This document shows, piece after piece, positions 9,098-18,121 of a stretch of 64,000 nucleotides of DNA. The notes beneath the pieces were generated by a model. The model saw only the letters and a program-made list of their open reading frames with translations. It was not told the origin of the DNA and searched no databases. Each line of letters starts with the position of its first letter. Within the stretch, counting starts at the first letter, position 1. The DNA comes from JAWWOL01 sp963797535 (GTDB taxonomy: Bacteria > Actinomycetota > Actinomycetes > JAWWOL01): assembly GCA_963797535.1 (NCBI GenBank), contig CAWCPQ010000001.1:2418001-2482000 (forward strand), written 5' to 3'. The translations under genes and the position numbers were made by a program.

Positions 9098-10517
9098 GGT
9101 CGACGTCCTCCGGCGAGTCACTGATGCCCTGGTCACTGCTGCTGCCGTACGCGCCGAGGTCGGCGTCGGCCCCCGACTCCGCGGCGGCCGAGCCCTCGAC
9201 CGCCAGCGCGCCGACGGCCACCGGGCTCGGAGCCCGCTCGGCGAGCAGGTCCTCCAGCCGCGGGATCGGGAAGGTGCCCGTGGTGTCGATGCCACCGAGG
9301 GCGATCTCCTCCTCGGTCTCCTCGACCGGTGCCCTGGTCGGCCAGAACCCGCTGATCAGGACTCCGAGCACACCCACCACGACCAGGGTCCAGACCAGGT
9401 TGGCGTTGGACATCTCCGCGCGGGCCGTCTTGATGGCCGCGACCATGAGCAGCCAGACCAGGCTGATCGGGATGAGGACCTTCCAGCCCAGCCGCATGAA
9501 CTGGTCGTAGCGCATCCGGGGCAGCGTGCCGCGCAGCCAGATGAAGCAGAACAGCAGCGAGAACAGCTTGATGCTGAACCAGAGCAGACCCCACCAGCCG
9601 TCGAGGTTCTCGATGCCGGGGATGGGCGGCGGCCGCCAGCCGCCGAGGAACAGCGTCGTGGCCAGCGCGGCCACCGTGGTCATGTTGATGTACTCCGCCA
9701 GGAAGAACATCGCGAACTTCAGCGAGGAGTACTCGGTGTGGAAACCACCGACCAGCTCACCTTCGGCCTCGGGGAGGTCGAACGGGGCGCGGTTGGTCTC
9801 CCCCACCATCGCGATCAGGTAGATGACGAACGACGGTGGCAGCGCCAGCGCGTACCACAGCGCGTGGTGCTGGGACTCGACGATCTCCGAGGTGGACAGC
9901 GAGCCCGCCTGCAGGAACACCGGCACCAGGGCCAAGCCCATCGCGACCTCGTACGAGATCACCTGGGCCGACGAGCGCAGGCCGCCCAGCAGCGGATAGG
10001 TCGAGCCGCTGGACCAGCCGGCGAGGACCAACCCGTAGACGCCGAACGAGGAGCAGGCGAGGATCCACAGCACCGCGACCGGGAAGTCGGTGATCTGCAG
10101 CGCGGTGACCTCGCCGAAGATCGACACCCGGCCGCCGACCGGGATGACGGCGAAGGCCATGAACGCGGGGATGGCGGACAGCACCGGCGCCAGGATGTAG
10201 ATCGGCTTGTCGGCCAGCGCGGGAATGATGTCTTCCTTCAGCGCCAGCTTGATGCCGTCGGCGAGACCCTGACCGAGGCCCCACGGACCGACCCGGTTGG
10301 GGCCGAGCCGCTGCTGCATACGGGCGACGACCCGGCGCTCGGCCCAGATCATGAACAGGGTCGACACCACCAGGAAGGCGAAGATCGCGACGACCTTGAG
10401 CAGGATGAGCCACCACGGGTCGTTGCCGAACTCGTTCAGGGGGAAGTACGGCGTGATGTTGCTGTCCGGGTTGGTCGTCGTCGCAGCGAGCACGCTGGCA
10501 GCAGCGTTGGCGCTCAT
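9090..10517 (-). CDS. nuoH: NADH-quinone oxidoreductase subunit H
   Basis: This 475-residue membrane subunit forms the quinone site and the link between the two arms of complex I. The membrane domain occupies roughly residues 35-390. About 85 acidic, Pro/Ala-rich residues follow that are absent from E. coli NuoH but common in actinobacteria. The ATG overlaps the nuoG stop by 4 bases. Confidence 0.97.
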   Translation of the reverse strand: MSANAAASVLAATTTNPDSNITPYFPLNEFGNDPWWLILLKVVAIFAFLVVSTLFMIWAERRVVARMQQRLGPNRVGPWGLGQGLADGIKLALKEDIIPALADKPIYILAPVLSAIPAFMAFAVIPVGGRVSIFGEVTALQITDFPVAVLWILACSSFGVYGLVLAGWSSGSTYPLLGGLRSSAQVISYEVAMGLALVPVFLQAGSLSTSEIVESQHHALWYALALPPSFVIYLIAMVGETNRAPFDLPEAEGELVGGFHTEYSSLKFAMFFLAEYINMTTVAALATTLFLGGWRPPPIPGIENLDGWWGLLWFSIKLFSLLFCFIWLRGTLPRMRYDQFMRLGWKVLIPISLVWLLMVAAIKTARAEMSNANLVWTLVVVGVLGVLISGFWPTRAPVEETEEEIALGGIDTTGTFPIPRLEDLLAERAPSPVAVGALAVEGSAAAESGADADLGAYGSSSDQGISDSPEDVDRA

Positions 10518-12994
10518 GCCGTGCCCTCCTGCGCCGTGGCCGGGGTGGGGATGATCGCGGCCGGTGCCTGACCGGCCCCGATGCGGACGACCGCGCCGGC
10601 GCCGACCCCGAGGTCGCGATGGATCGAGCTGCCGGCGGAGTTGGCCGGGACCCAGACGACGTCGTCGGGCAGATCGGCAATCACCAGCGGCAAGGTGATC
10701 GTGCCATGGTCGGTCCCGACGGCGAGCAGGTCACCCTCCGCAACGCCGACCTTGGCCGCAGTGTCCGCCGAGAGCCGGGCCACCGGACGCCGTGCCGTCG
10801 CCGCGAGGAACGGCTCGCCGTCCTGCAGCGAGCCCTCGTCGAGCAGCAGCCGCCAGGACGCCAGAACAGCCTGACCGGACTTGACCGCCGGCTTCTTGGC
10901 CGCCGCCGGGGCTGACAGCGCCGGCCGAGGGCCGGTGTACAACGGCAGCGACTCGATCTCTGCCCGTACGCCATCGAGGTCGTAGAGCCCGATCGGCAGG
11001 TCGAGCTCGTCGGCCAGCCGGTCGAGCACGCGGTGGTCGGCCAGCGAGCCGGTGGCGCTGAAGGTCTCCGGGAACGCCCGCGGGCGGCCCTCCCAGTCGA
11101 GGTAGGTGCCGGCCTTCTCCACCGCTGGCGCGACCGGGAAGACCACGTCGGCGCGGGTGGTGACTGCGGAGGCGCGCAGCTCGAGGCTGACCAGGAAGGG
11201 CACGGAGTCGAAAGCGTCGAGCGCGAGACCAGGGTCGGGCAGGTCGATCGGGTCGACGCCGCCGACGACGAGTGCGCCGAGGTCACCTGCCGCCGCGGCC
11301 GCCAGGATCGCTGAGGTGTCCCGGCCGGGACGTGACGGCAGCTCGCCGGTGCCCCAGTAGCCGGCCAGCGCTGCGCCGTCGGACACGGGGCGCCCGCCCG
11401 GCAGCAGCGAGGGTAGCGCCCCGGCTTCGAGCGCACCGCGCTCGCCGGCCCGACGCGGGATCCAGGCCAGCTTGGCGCCGGTTGCGGCCGCCAGGGCCGC
11501 GGCCGCGGTCAGCGCTCCGGGTGAGCTGGCGAGTCGCTCACCGACGAGGATCACGCCGCCGCCCTTGCCCAGCGCGGCTGCGGCGGCAGTGCCGGCAGCG
11601 TCGAGGCCACTTCCGGAGGCGAGCGCGGTCAGCAGGCCGCCCTCGGTGCCGGGAACGGCCTTGAGCAAGGTGGCGTAGGTCTTGCGCACGGTCTCCGTGG
11701 TGAACGGCGCGACCGAGAAGACCGGCGTCTTGTGGTTGCGGGCAGCCTTGCGCACGCGCAGGAACACGATCGGCGACTCGTCCTCGGCCTCGAAACCGAC
11801 GAGCAGGACGGACGACGCGAGATCGATGTCGGCGTAGGTGACCGCCAGCGGCTTGCCGGCCACGGCGCTCTCGAGGAAGGCAAGCTCTTCAGCGCTGTGC
11901 TCGCGCGCCCGCATGTCGATGTCGTTGGTGGCAAGGGAGACGCGGGCGAACTTCGCGTACGCGTACGCGTCCTCGACAGTCAGCCGGCCACCCGGCAGCA
12001 CGCCGACGCCGGCACCGTCACGGGCAGCGGCGAGCCCCCTGGCGGCGATGTCGAGCGCCTCGGGCCAGCTGGCCGCCCGCAGGTCGCCGTTCTCGTCGCG
12101 CACCAACGGCTGGGTGATCCGGTCACCCAGGGTGGCGTACTTGAAGGCCCAACGGCCCTTGTCGCAGTTCCACTCCTCGTTGACCTCGGGCTCGTCGCCG
12201 GCGAGGCGACGGGTGACCTTGCCGCGACGCCAGTCCGTACGCATCGAGCAGCCGGACGAGCAGTGCTCGCAGATGCTCGGCGTGGAGACCAGGTCGAACG
12301 GGCGGGCCCGGAACCGGTAGGCCGCGCCGGTCAGTGCGCCGACCGGGCAGATCTGGATCGTGTTTCCGGAGAAATAGGATTCGAACGGCGTGTCCTCGTA
12401 GATGCCGACCTGCTGCAGCGCGCCGCGCTCGAGCATCTCGATGAACGGGTCACCGGCGATCTGCTGGGAGAACCGGGTGCAGCGGGCGCACAGGACGCAG
12501 CGCTCGCGGTCGAGCAGGACCTGCTCGGAGATCTTGATCGGCTTGGGGTAGGTCCGTTTGACGTCGTGGAACCGCGAGTCGGCCTGGCCGTTGACCATCG
12601 CCTGGTTCTGCAGCGGGCACTCGCCGCCCTTGTCGCAGACCGGACAGTCCAGCGGGTGGTTGATCAGCAGCAGCTCCATCGTGCCGCGCTGAGCCTTCTC
12701 GGCCACGGCGCTGGTGAGCTGGGTGTGCACGATCATGCCGTCGGTGACCGTCGTCGTGCAGGCGGTCAGCGGCTTGCGCTGACCCTCGACGTCGACGATG
12801 CACTGGCGGCAGGCGCCGACCGGGTCGAGCAACGGGTGGTCGCAGAAACGCGGCACCTGGATGCCCAGCAGCTCGGCCGCCCGGATGATCAGGGTGCCCT
12901 TGGGCACGCTGACCTCGTAGCCGTCGATGGTCAGGCTGACCAGATCCGCGGCCACGACTGCGGTGCTCTGGGAGTTGTTCGCGGTCACTGTCAT
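10514..12994 (-). CDS. nuoG: NADH-quinone oxidoreductase subunit G
   Basis: The iron-sulfur subunit has 826 residues. The N-terminus holds the 2Fe-2S ligands (CDHPLLDPVGACRQC region) and then the HPLDCPVCDKGGEC segment. The ERCVLCARC segment and a CEHCSSGCS segment match the extra N7 4Fe-4S site found in many bacteria. A molybdopterin-oxidoreductase-like domain follows; as in the family it needs no cofactor. The start at 12994 shares one base with the nuoF stop (TGATG). Confidence 0.97.
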   Translation of the reverse strand: MTVTANNSQSTAVVAADLVSLTIDGYEVSVPKGTLIIRAAELLGIQVPRFCDHPLLDPVGACRQCIVDVEGQRKPLTACTTTVTDGMIVHTQLTSAVAEKAQRGTMELLLINHPLDCPVCDKGGECPLQNQAMVNGQADSRFHDVKRTYPKPIKISEQVLLDRERCVLCARCTRFSQQIAGDPFIEMLERGALQQVGIYEDTPFESYFSGNTIQICPVGALTGAAYRFRARPFDLVSTPSICEHCSSGCSMRTDWRRGKVTRRLAGDEPEVNEEWNCDKGRWAFKYATLGDRITQPLVRDENGDLRAASWPEALDIAARGLAAARDGAGVGVLPGGRLTVEDAYAYAKFARVSLATNDIDMRAREHSAEELAFLESAVAGKPLAVTYADIDLASSVLLVGFEAEDESPIVFLRVRKAARNHKTPVFSVAPFTTETVRKTYATLLKAVPGTEGGLLTALASGSGLDAAGTAAAAALGKGGGVILVGERLASSPGALTAAAALAAATGAKLAWIPRRAGERGALEAGALPSLLPGGRPVSDGAALAGYWGTGELPSRPGRDTSAILAAAAAGDLGALVVGGVDPIDLPDPGLALDAFDSVPFLVSLELRASAVTTRADVVFPVAPAVEKAGTYLDWEGRPRAFPETFSATGSLADHRVLDRLADELDLPIGLYDLDGVRAEIESLPLYTGPRPALSAPAAAKKPAVKSGQAVLASWRLLLDEGSLQDGEPFLAATARRPVARLSADTAAKVGVAEGDLLAVGTDHGTITLPLVIADLPDDVVWVPANSAGSSIHRDLGVGAGAVVRIGAGQAPAAIIPTPATAQEGTA

Positions 12995-14298
12995 CAGGCG
13001 AGGGCTCCGGCGAAGAGGGTGGCCGCCATCGGGTCGAGCGGGCAGCCACCGTGGGCCTGGTGGGCGAGGTACTCGTCGCGGAAGAACTGGATCGAGGACG
13101 AGATCGGGCTGGTGGCGCCGTCGCCCAGCGCGCAGAACGAGCGGCCCAGGATGTTGTCGCAGGTGTCGAGCAACGTGGCCAGGTCGGCCTCGTTGCCCCG
13201 ACCCTCCTCGAGCCGGCGCAGGATCTGCACCATCCAGTAGGTGCCCTCGCGGCAGGGGGTGCACTTGCCGCAGGACTCGTGCGCGTAGAACTCGGTCCAG
13301 CGCAGCACGGCCCGCACGATGCAGGTGGTCTCGTCGAAGATCTGCAGGGCCCGGGTGCCGAGCATGGAGCCAACGCCGGCCATGCCTTCGAAGTCGAGCG
13401 GTACGTCGAGATGCTCGTCGGTGAGGATCGGCGTCGAGGAACCGCCGGGCGTCCAGAACTTCAGCTCGTGGCCCTCGCGTACGCCGCCGGCCAGCTCGAG
13501 CAGCTCGCGCAAGGTGATGCCGAGCGGGCCCTCGTACTGACCGGGGTGGGTGACGTGACCGGACAGCGAGTAGAGAACGAAGCCCTTGGACTTCTCGGTG
13601 CCCATCGAGGAGAACCACGCCGAGCCCTTGGTCAGGATGGACGGGACGCTCGCGATCGTCTCGACGTTGTTGATAACCGTTGGGCTGGCATAAAGACCCG
13701 CGATGGCGGGGAACGGCGGACGCAGCCGGGGCTGACCGCGGTAACCCTCGAGCGAGTCCAGCAGCGCCGTCTCCTCGCCACAGATGTAGGCACCGGCGCC
13801 GGCGTGGACGGTCAGCTCGAGGCTGTAGCCCGACTCGAGGATGTCGGTGCCGAGCAGGCCGGCCGCGTAGGCCTCCTGCACCGCCTGCTGGAGCCGACGC
13901 ACGATGTGCACGACCTCGCCGCGGATGTAGATGAACGCGTGCGAGGCGCGGATGGCGTAGGACGCGATGATGATGCCCTCGACCAGCGTGTGCGGGCTGG
14001 CCATCAGCAGCGGCATGTCCTTGCAGGTGCCGGGCTCGCTCTCGTCGGCGTTGACCACGAGGTAGTGCGGCTTTCCGTCGCCCTGCGGGATGAAGCCCCA
14101 CTTCATGCCGGTCGGGAAGCCGGCGCCGCCGCGGCCGCGCAGACCGGAGTCCTTGACCGTGGCGATGACCTCGTCGGGGGTCATCGCGAACGCGTTGCGC
14201 AGACCTTCGTAGCCGCCGGTGCGCTGGTAGGTCTTCAGCGTCCAGGACTCGGGCTGGTCCCAGAACTCGGAGAGTACGGGGGTCAGGGTCACCGTCAT
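12994..14298 (-). CDS. nuoF: NADH-quinone oxidoreductase subunit F
   Basis: This is the NADH- and FMN-binding subunit, 434 residues long, where electrons enter complex I. It shows the glycine-rich nucleotide motif in GLRGRGGAGFPTGMKW and the N3 cluster motif SCGKCTPCREGT. The ATG at 14298 overlaps the nuoE stop by 4 bases. In-frame sequence upstream belongs to nuoE in another frame. Confidence 0.97.
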   Translation of the reverse strand: MTVTLTPVLSEFWDQPESWTLKTYQRTGGYEGLRNAFAMTPDEVIATVKDSGLRGRGGAGFPTGMKWGFIPQGDGKPHYLVVNADESEPGTCKDMPLLMASPHTLVEGIIIASYAIRASHAFIYIRGEVVHIVRRLQQAVQEAYAAGLLGTDILESGYSLELTVHAGAGAYICGEETALLDSLEGYRGQPRLRPPFPAIAGLYASPTVINNVETIASVPSILTKGSAWFSSMGTEKSKGFVLYSLSGHVTHPGQYEGPLGITLRELLELAGGVREGHELKFWTPGGSSTPILTDEHLDVPLDFEGMAGVGSMLGTRALQIFDETTCIVRAVLRWTEFYAHESCGKCTPCREGTYWMVQILRRLEEGRGNEADLATLLDTCDNILGRSFCALGDGATSPISSSIQFFRDEYLAHQAHGGCPLDPMAATLFAGALA

Positions 14299-14978
14299 GC
14301 GGATGCCTCTCCCTCGGTGGCGGGCGCGGGCACTGCCGGGGCCGTGTCGCCGCGCTGGTGCGCGAGCTCGAGCCCGACCAGCGAAGCCGGCCCGGCGGAG
14401 ACGCCATCGTTGGCATGGCCGTCCGGGAACCCGGCGAGCACCCGCTCGACCTCGCGCCAGGTGCACAGCCGGCCACCACGGGTCGGCTGGGGCAGGTCGT
14501 CGGGAGCCTTGGTACGCAGCGCGTCGACGAGATCACGCGCGGACTGCGGCGTCTGGTTGTCGTAGAACTCCCAGTTGACCATCACCACGGGGGCGTAGTC
14601 GCACGCGGCGTTGCACTCGACGTGCTCGAGGTGAACCTTGCCGTCGGCCGTGGTCTCGTCGTTGCCGATCTCGAGGTGGTCCTTGAGCGTCCTGAAGATC
14701 TCGTCGCCGCCCATGACCGCGCACAGCGTGTTGGTGCAGACGCCGACCGAGTAGTCACCGATCGGGCGGCGCTTGTACATCGTGTAGAACGTGGCCACTG
14801 CGCCGACCTCGGCCTTGGTGAGACCGAGCTCCTCGGCGCACAGCGCGATGCCGGCCGGGCTGACGTAGCCCTCCTCGGCCTGCAGCAGGTGCAGCATCGG
14901 CAGCAAGGCCGACCGCGGCTGCGGGTAGCGCGCGATGATCTCCCGTACGAGATCGACGGTGTCTGAGGTGATCGGCAC
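14295..14978 (-). CDS. nuoE: NADH-quinone oxidoreductase subunit E
   Basis: This 227-residue thioredoxin-like 2Fe-2S subunit has ligands in a CxxxxC pair (CTNTLC) and a CxxxC pair (CNAAC). The last 45 residues are a low-complexity Ala/Pro/Glu tail. The GTG start shares one base with the nuoD stop (TAGTG). Confidence 0.97.
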   Translation of the reverse strand: MPITSDTVDLVREIIARYPQPRSALLPMLHLLQAEEGYVSPAGIALCAEELGLTKAEVGAVATFYTMYKRRPIGDYSVGVCTNTLCAVMGGDEIFRTLKDHLEIGNDETTADGKVHLEHVECNAACDYAPVVMVNWEFYDNQTPQSARDLVDALRTKAPDDLPQPTRGGRLCTWREVERVLAGFPDGHANDGVSAGPASLVGLELAHQRGDTAPAVPAPATEGEASA

Positions 14979-16300
14979 TATCGGTCCACTCCGCCCATAA
15001 CCGGGTCGAGACTCGCCACTGCTGCAATGACGTCTGCCAGCTGACCGCCCTCGCAGGTGGGCGGGATCGACTGGAGGTTGACGAAGGATGGGTCACGCAG
15101 ATGGACCCGGAACGGCCGCGTGCCGCCGTCGGAGACCGCGTGCACTCCGAGCTCGCCGCGAGGCGACTCGACCGACACGTAGGCCTGGCCGGGCGGGACC
15201 CGGAACCCCTCGGTGACCAGCTTGAAGTGGTGGATCAGCGACTCCATCGAGGTGCCCATGATCTGGCGGATGTGGTCGAGGGAGTTGCCGAGCCCGTCGG
15301 CGCCGAGGGCGAGCTGGGACGGCCAGGCGATCTTCTTGTCGGCGATCATGACCGGGCCGGGCTCGAGCCGGTCGAGGACCTGCTCGATGATCCGCAGCGA
15401 CTGGCGCATCTCGCCGAGCCGGACGAGGTAGCGCGAGAAGCAGTCGCCGTCCGGATGGGTGACCACGTCGAAGTCGTAGGTCTCGTAGCCGAGGTAGGGC
15501 AGCTGCTTGCGCAGGTCCCACGGCAGGCCCGAGGCGCGGAGCACGGGACCCGTGACGCCGAGTGCCACCGCACCCTCGGCGGAGAGGTAGCCGACGTCGC
15601 GCAGCCGGTTGATCCAGATCGGCTGCCCGGTGAGCAGCGCGTCGTACTCGTCGACCTTCTTGGCCATGTACGGCAGGAACTCGCGGATCTTCTCGACCGC
15701 ACCCGGCGGCAGGTCCTGGACGACGCCACCGGGGCGGATGTAGGCGTGGTTCATCCGCAGGCCGGTGATCATCTCGAGCATGTCGAGGATCACCTCGCGC
15801 TCGCGGAGGCCGAACAGCATGCCGGTGCTGGCGCCGAGCTCGAGGCTGCCTGTGGCGAGCCAGGTGAGGTGCGAGCCGATCCGCTGCAGCTCCATCACCA
15901 GCACCCGGACCTGGTTGGCCCTGACCGGGATCTCGTCGGTCACGCCGAGCAGCTTTTCGACGGTGAGGCAGTAGGCGGCCTCGTTGAACAGCGGCGACAG
16001 GTAGTCGGCGCGGGTCAGGAAGGTGACCGCCTGTGTCCAGGTGCGGTACTCGGCCGACTTCTCGATGCCGGTGTGGAGGTAGCCGATCACCGAGCGAGCC
16101 TGGGTGACCATCTCGCCCTCGAGCTCGAGCACCAGGCGGAGCACGCCGTGGGTCGACGGGTGCTGCGGGCCCATGTTGACGACGATGTGCTCGTCCTCGA
16201 TCGGGTCCGAGGTGAGGGTGTCCCAGTCGCCGCCGCTGACGGTGTAGACCCGGCCCTCGGTGGTCTCGCGGTAGCCGCCGTACATGTCGGTGGTCGTCAT
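14978..16300 (-). CDS. nuoD: NADH-quinone oxidoreductase subunit D
   Basis: This 49-kDa-type subunit has 440 residues and forms the quinone pocket with NuoB. The conserved HPSTHGVLR segment lies near the N-terminus, and the family core runs to the C-terminal arginine. It is a separate gene, not fused to nuoC. The ATG overlaps the nuoC stop by 4 bases. Confidence 0.97.
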   Translation of the reverse strand: MTTTDMYGGYRETTEGRVYTVSGGDWDTLTSDPIEDEHIVVNMGPQHPSTHGVLRLVLELEGEMVTQARSVIGYLHTGIEKSAEYRTWTQAVTFLTRADYLSPLFNEAAYCLTVEKLLGVTDEIPVRANQVRVLVMELQRIGSHLTWLATGSLELGASTGMLFGLREREVILDMLEMITGLRMNHAYIRPGGVVQDLPPGAVEKIREFLPYMAKKVDEYDALLTGQPIWINRLRDVGYLSAEGAVALGVTGPVLRASGLPWDLRKQLPYLGYETYDFDVVTHPDGDCFSRYLVRLGEMRQSLRIIEQVLDRLEPGPVMIADKKIAWPSQLALGADGLGNSLDHIRQIMGTSMESLIHHFKLVTEGFRVPPGQAYVSVESPRGELGVHAVSDGGTRPFRVHLRDPSFVNLQSIPPTCEGGQLADVIAAVASLDPVMGGVDR

Positions 16301-17001
16301 GCGTAAGTCCTCCGCTCGTCCGGCGGGGGCACCAGGGCGCCCTTGTACTCGACCGGGATGCCGCCCAGCGGGTAGTCCTTGCGCTGCGGGTGGCCCTCCC
16401 AGTCGTCGGGCATCTGGATCCGGGTCAGGCCGGGGTGGCCGTCGAAGATGACGCCGAACAGGTCGTAGCACTCGCGCTCGTGCCAGTCAGCGGTGGGGTA
16501 GAGGCCGACGACCGACGGGACGTGCGGGTTGTCGACCGTGACCGCCACCTCGACCCGCACGCGACGGCGGTAGGTCATGGACGTGAAGTGGTAGACGACG
16601 TGCAGCCGGCGGTCGCTGTGGATGTAGTCGACGCCGGAGACGCAGGAGAGCATCTCGAACCGCAGCGCTGGGTCGTTGCGCAGTGCTGCTGCGATCTCGA
16701 GCAGGCCGGCGGTGGTCGCGTGCAGCGTCAGCTCGCCACGGTCGACCTGGACCCGCTCGAGCAGGTCGCCGACGTGGGGCACCGCAACCTCGAGGGCGTC
16801 GGAGACCGCGTCGAAGTAGCCGCCGTACGGCTTGGGGCTGGACTCCTCGACGACGGCGGGGGTGTGCAGGCCGCCGAAGCCGGTGGTGTCACCCGTGCCG
16901 TGCACGCCGAACATGCCGCGCGGCGCGGTCTGCGCCGTCTGGGCGGCCTGCTCGGGATCGACCGGCTGCGGCAGGTGGTCGGAGCCGTGCGGATTGGTCA
17001 C
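16297..17001 (-). CDS. nuoC: NADH-quinone oxidoreductase subunit C
   Basis: This 30-kDa-type subunit has 234 residues. The first 50 or so are a polar, variable extension. The conserved domain then runs to the ERECYDLFGVIFDGHP and RKDYPLGG segments. The GTG at 17001 overlaps the nuoB stop by 4 bases (GTGA), which fixes the start. Confidence 0.96.
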   Translation of the reverse strand: MTNPHGSDHLPQPVDPEQAAQTAQTAPRGMFGVHGTGDTTGFGGLHTPAVVEESSPKPYGGYFDAVSDALEVAVPHVGDLLERVQVDRGELTLHATTAGLLEIAAALRNDPALRFEMLSCVSGVDYIHSDRRLHVVYHFTSMTYRRRVRVEVAVTVDNPHVPSVVGLYPTADWHERECYDLFGVIFDGHPGLTRIQMPDDWEGHPQRKDYPLGGIPVEYKGALVPPPDERRTYA

Positions 17002-17603
17002 GTGGATCCGCTCCCGATGTGGGCATTGCCCTTGGTCAGCGTCAGCGGCAGGCCCTGCGAGCGCTGGGTGTCGCGGTCGATCGGCTTGAGGTAAGGAGCG
17101 TTCTCGTCGCCGCGCTGGGACACCGGGGCCTTGCCGCTGATGTCGCCGTTCTGGATCTTCATGTGCAGCTTGAGGATCGCGTCGAGCAGCATCTCCGGCC
17201 GGGGCGGGCAGCCGGGCAGGAACATGTCGACCGGCACGATGTGGTCGACGCCCTGGACGATCGCGTAGTTGTTGAACATGCCGCCGGACGAGGCGCAGAC
17301 GCCCATCGCAATGACCCACTTGGGCTCGGGCATCTGGTCGTAGATCTGACGCAGCACCGGGGCCATCTTCTGGCTGACCCGGCCGGCCACGATCATCAGG
17401 TCGGCCTGACGAGGGGTGGCGCTGAACCGCTCCATGCCGAAGCGCGCGATGTCGAACCGGCCGCCGCCCACCTGCATCATCTCGATCGCGCAGCAGGCCA
17501 GGCCGAACGTTGCCGGCCACAGCGAGTTCTTGCGCTGGGTGTTGACGACCTTGGCGACGGTGGTCAGCAGGAATCCGTTGGGGATTTGCTCTTCTAGGCC
17601 CAT
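16998..17603 (-). CDS. nuoB: NADH-quinone oxidoreductase subunit B
   Basis: This 201-residue subunit carries cluster N2. It shows the adjacent cysteine pair in LACCAIEMM, the cysteine in GVCASSGG, and the one in PGCPPRPE. The ATG at 17603 gives the MGLEE N-terminus usual in actinobacteria. Only a GGGGG run precedes it. The stronger ribosome binding site belongs to a short overlapping reading frame just upstream, described separately. Confidence 0.97.
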   Translation of the reverse strand: MGLEEQIPNGFLLTTVAKVVNTQRKNSLWPATFGLACCAIEMMQVGGGRFDIARFGMERFSATPRQADLMIVAGRVSQKMAPVLRQIYDQMPEPKWVIAMGVCASSGGMFNNYAIVQGVDHIVPVDMFLPGCPPRPEMLLDAILKLHMKIQNGDISGKAPVSQRGDENAPYLKPIDRDTQRSQGLPLTLTKGNAHIGSGST

Positions 17604-17626
17604 GTCGGCCCCCGGTGATTGCCCAT
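17594..17626 (-). other. 10-codon leader reading frame overlapping the nuoB start
   Basis: An ATG at 17626 is preceded by GAAGGAG at an ideal 5 bases and opens a frame of 10 codons (MGNHRGPTWA). It stops with a TAG that lies just inside nuoB. The 12-base stretch GCCGACATGGGC occurs both at this ATG and at the nuoB ATG, 23 bases apart. Ribosomes ending here could restart on nuoB. Whether the peptide is made is unknown; it may only be a remnant of a small duplication. Confidence 0.4.
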
Positions 17627-17640
17627 GTCGGCTCCTTCGC

Positions 17641-18012
17641 CTAGTCCCACTCAAGCCCGCCGCGACGCCACACATAGGCGTACGCGACGAACACCGTGAC
17701 GATGAACAGCACCATCTCGACGAGCAGGAAGACTGTGGCGCCGCCCGGTCGGCCGAAGGCGACGGCCCACGGGTAGAGGAAAATGATCTCGATGTCGAAG
17801 ACGATGAACAGCATCGCGGTGAGGTAGTACTTCACCGGGAAACGGCCGCCGCCCATGGCCTGCGCCGTCGGCTCGATACCGCACTCGTACGCATCCAGCT
17901 TCGCCCGGTTGTAGCGCTTCGGGCCCATGAAGGCGCTCGCCGCGACCGAGGAGATCGCGAAGCCGCCAGCGACGACGAGGAGGTAGAGCAAAGGCACGTA
18001 CCAGTTCAGCAT
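17641..18012 (-). CDS. nuoA: NADH-quinone oxidoreductase subunit A
   Basis: This 123-residue subunit has three transmembrane helices and the conserved segments YECGIEP and FDIEIIFLYPW. It is the first gene of the nuo operon. The ATG at 18012 is preceded by AAGGAG at about 8 bases. Confidence 0.97.
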   Translation of the reverse strand: MLNWYVPLLYLLVVAGGFAISSVAASAFMGPKRYNRAKLDAYECGIEPTAQAMGGGRFPVKYYLTAMLFIVFDIEIIFLYPWAVAFGRPGGATVFLLVEMVLFIVTVFVAYAYVWRRGGLEWD

Positions 18013-18096
18013 CGGGCGTCTCCTTCCGGTCCGTCATCGGTCGCGCGAACAGTGCCGTGATCGGTCGCCGGCGGGGCGATTCGCGTCCGGCGCATC

Positions 18097-18102
18097 AGTC
18101 TA
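18097..18102 (-). promoter_or_regulatory. Candidate -10 box upstream of nuoA
   Basis: TAGACT on the minus strand lies 85 bases before the nuoA start, in the 109-base gap after the flavoprotein gene. No good -35 hexamer is visible. The same hexamer occurs before the flavoprotein gene itself. The nuo operon may be transcribed from here, by read-through, or both. Confidence 0.35.
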
Positions 18103-18121
18103 GGCAGGTGCCCTCGGGCCT

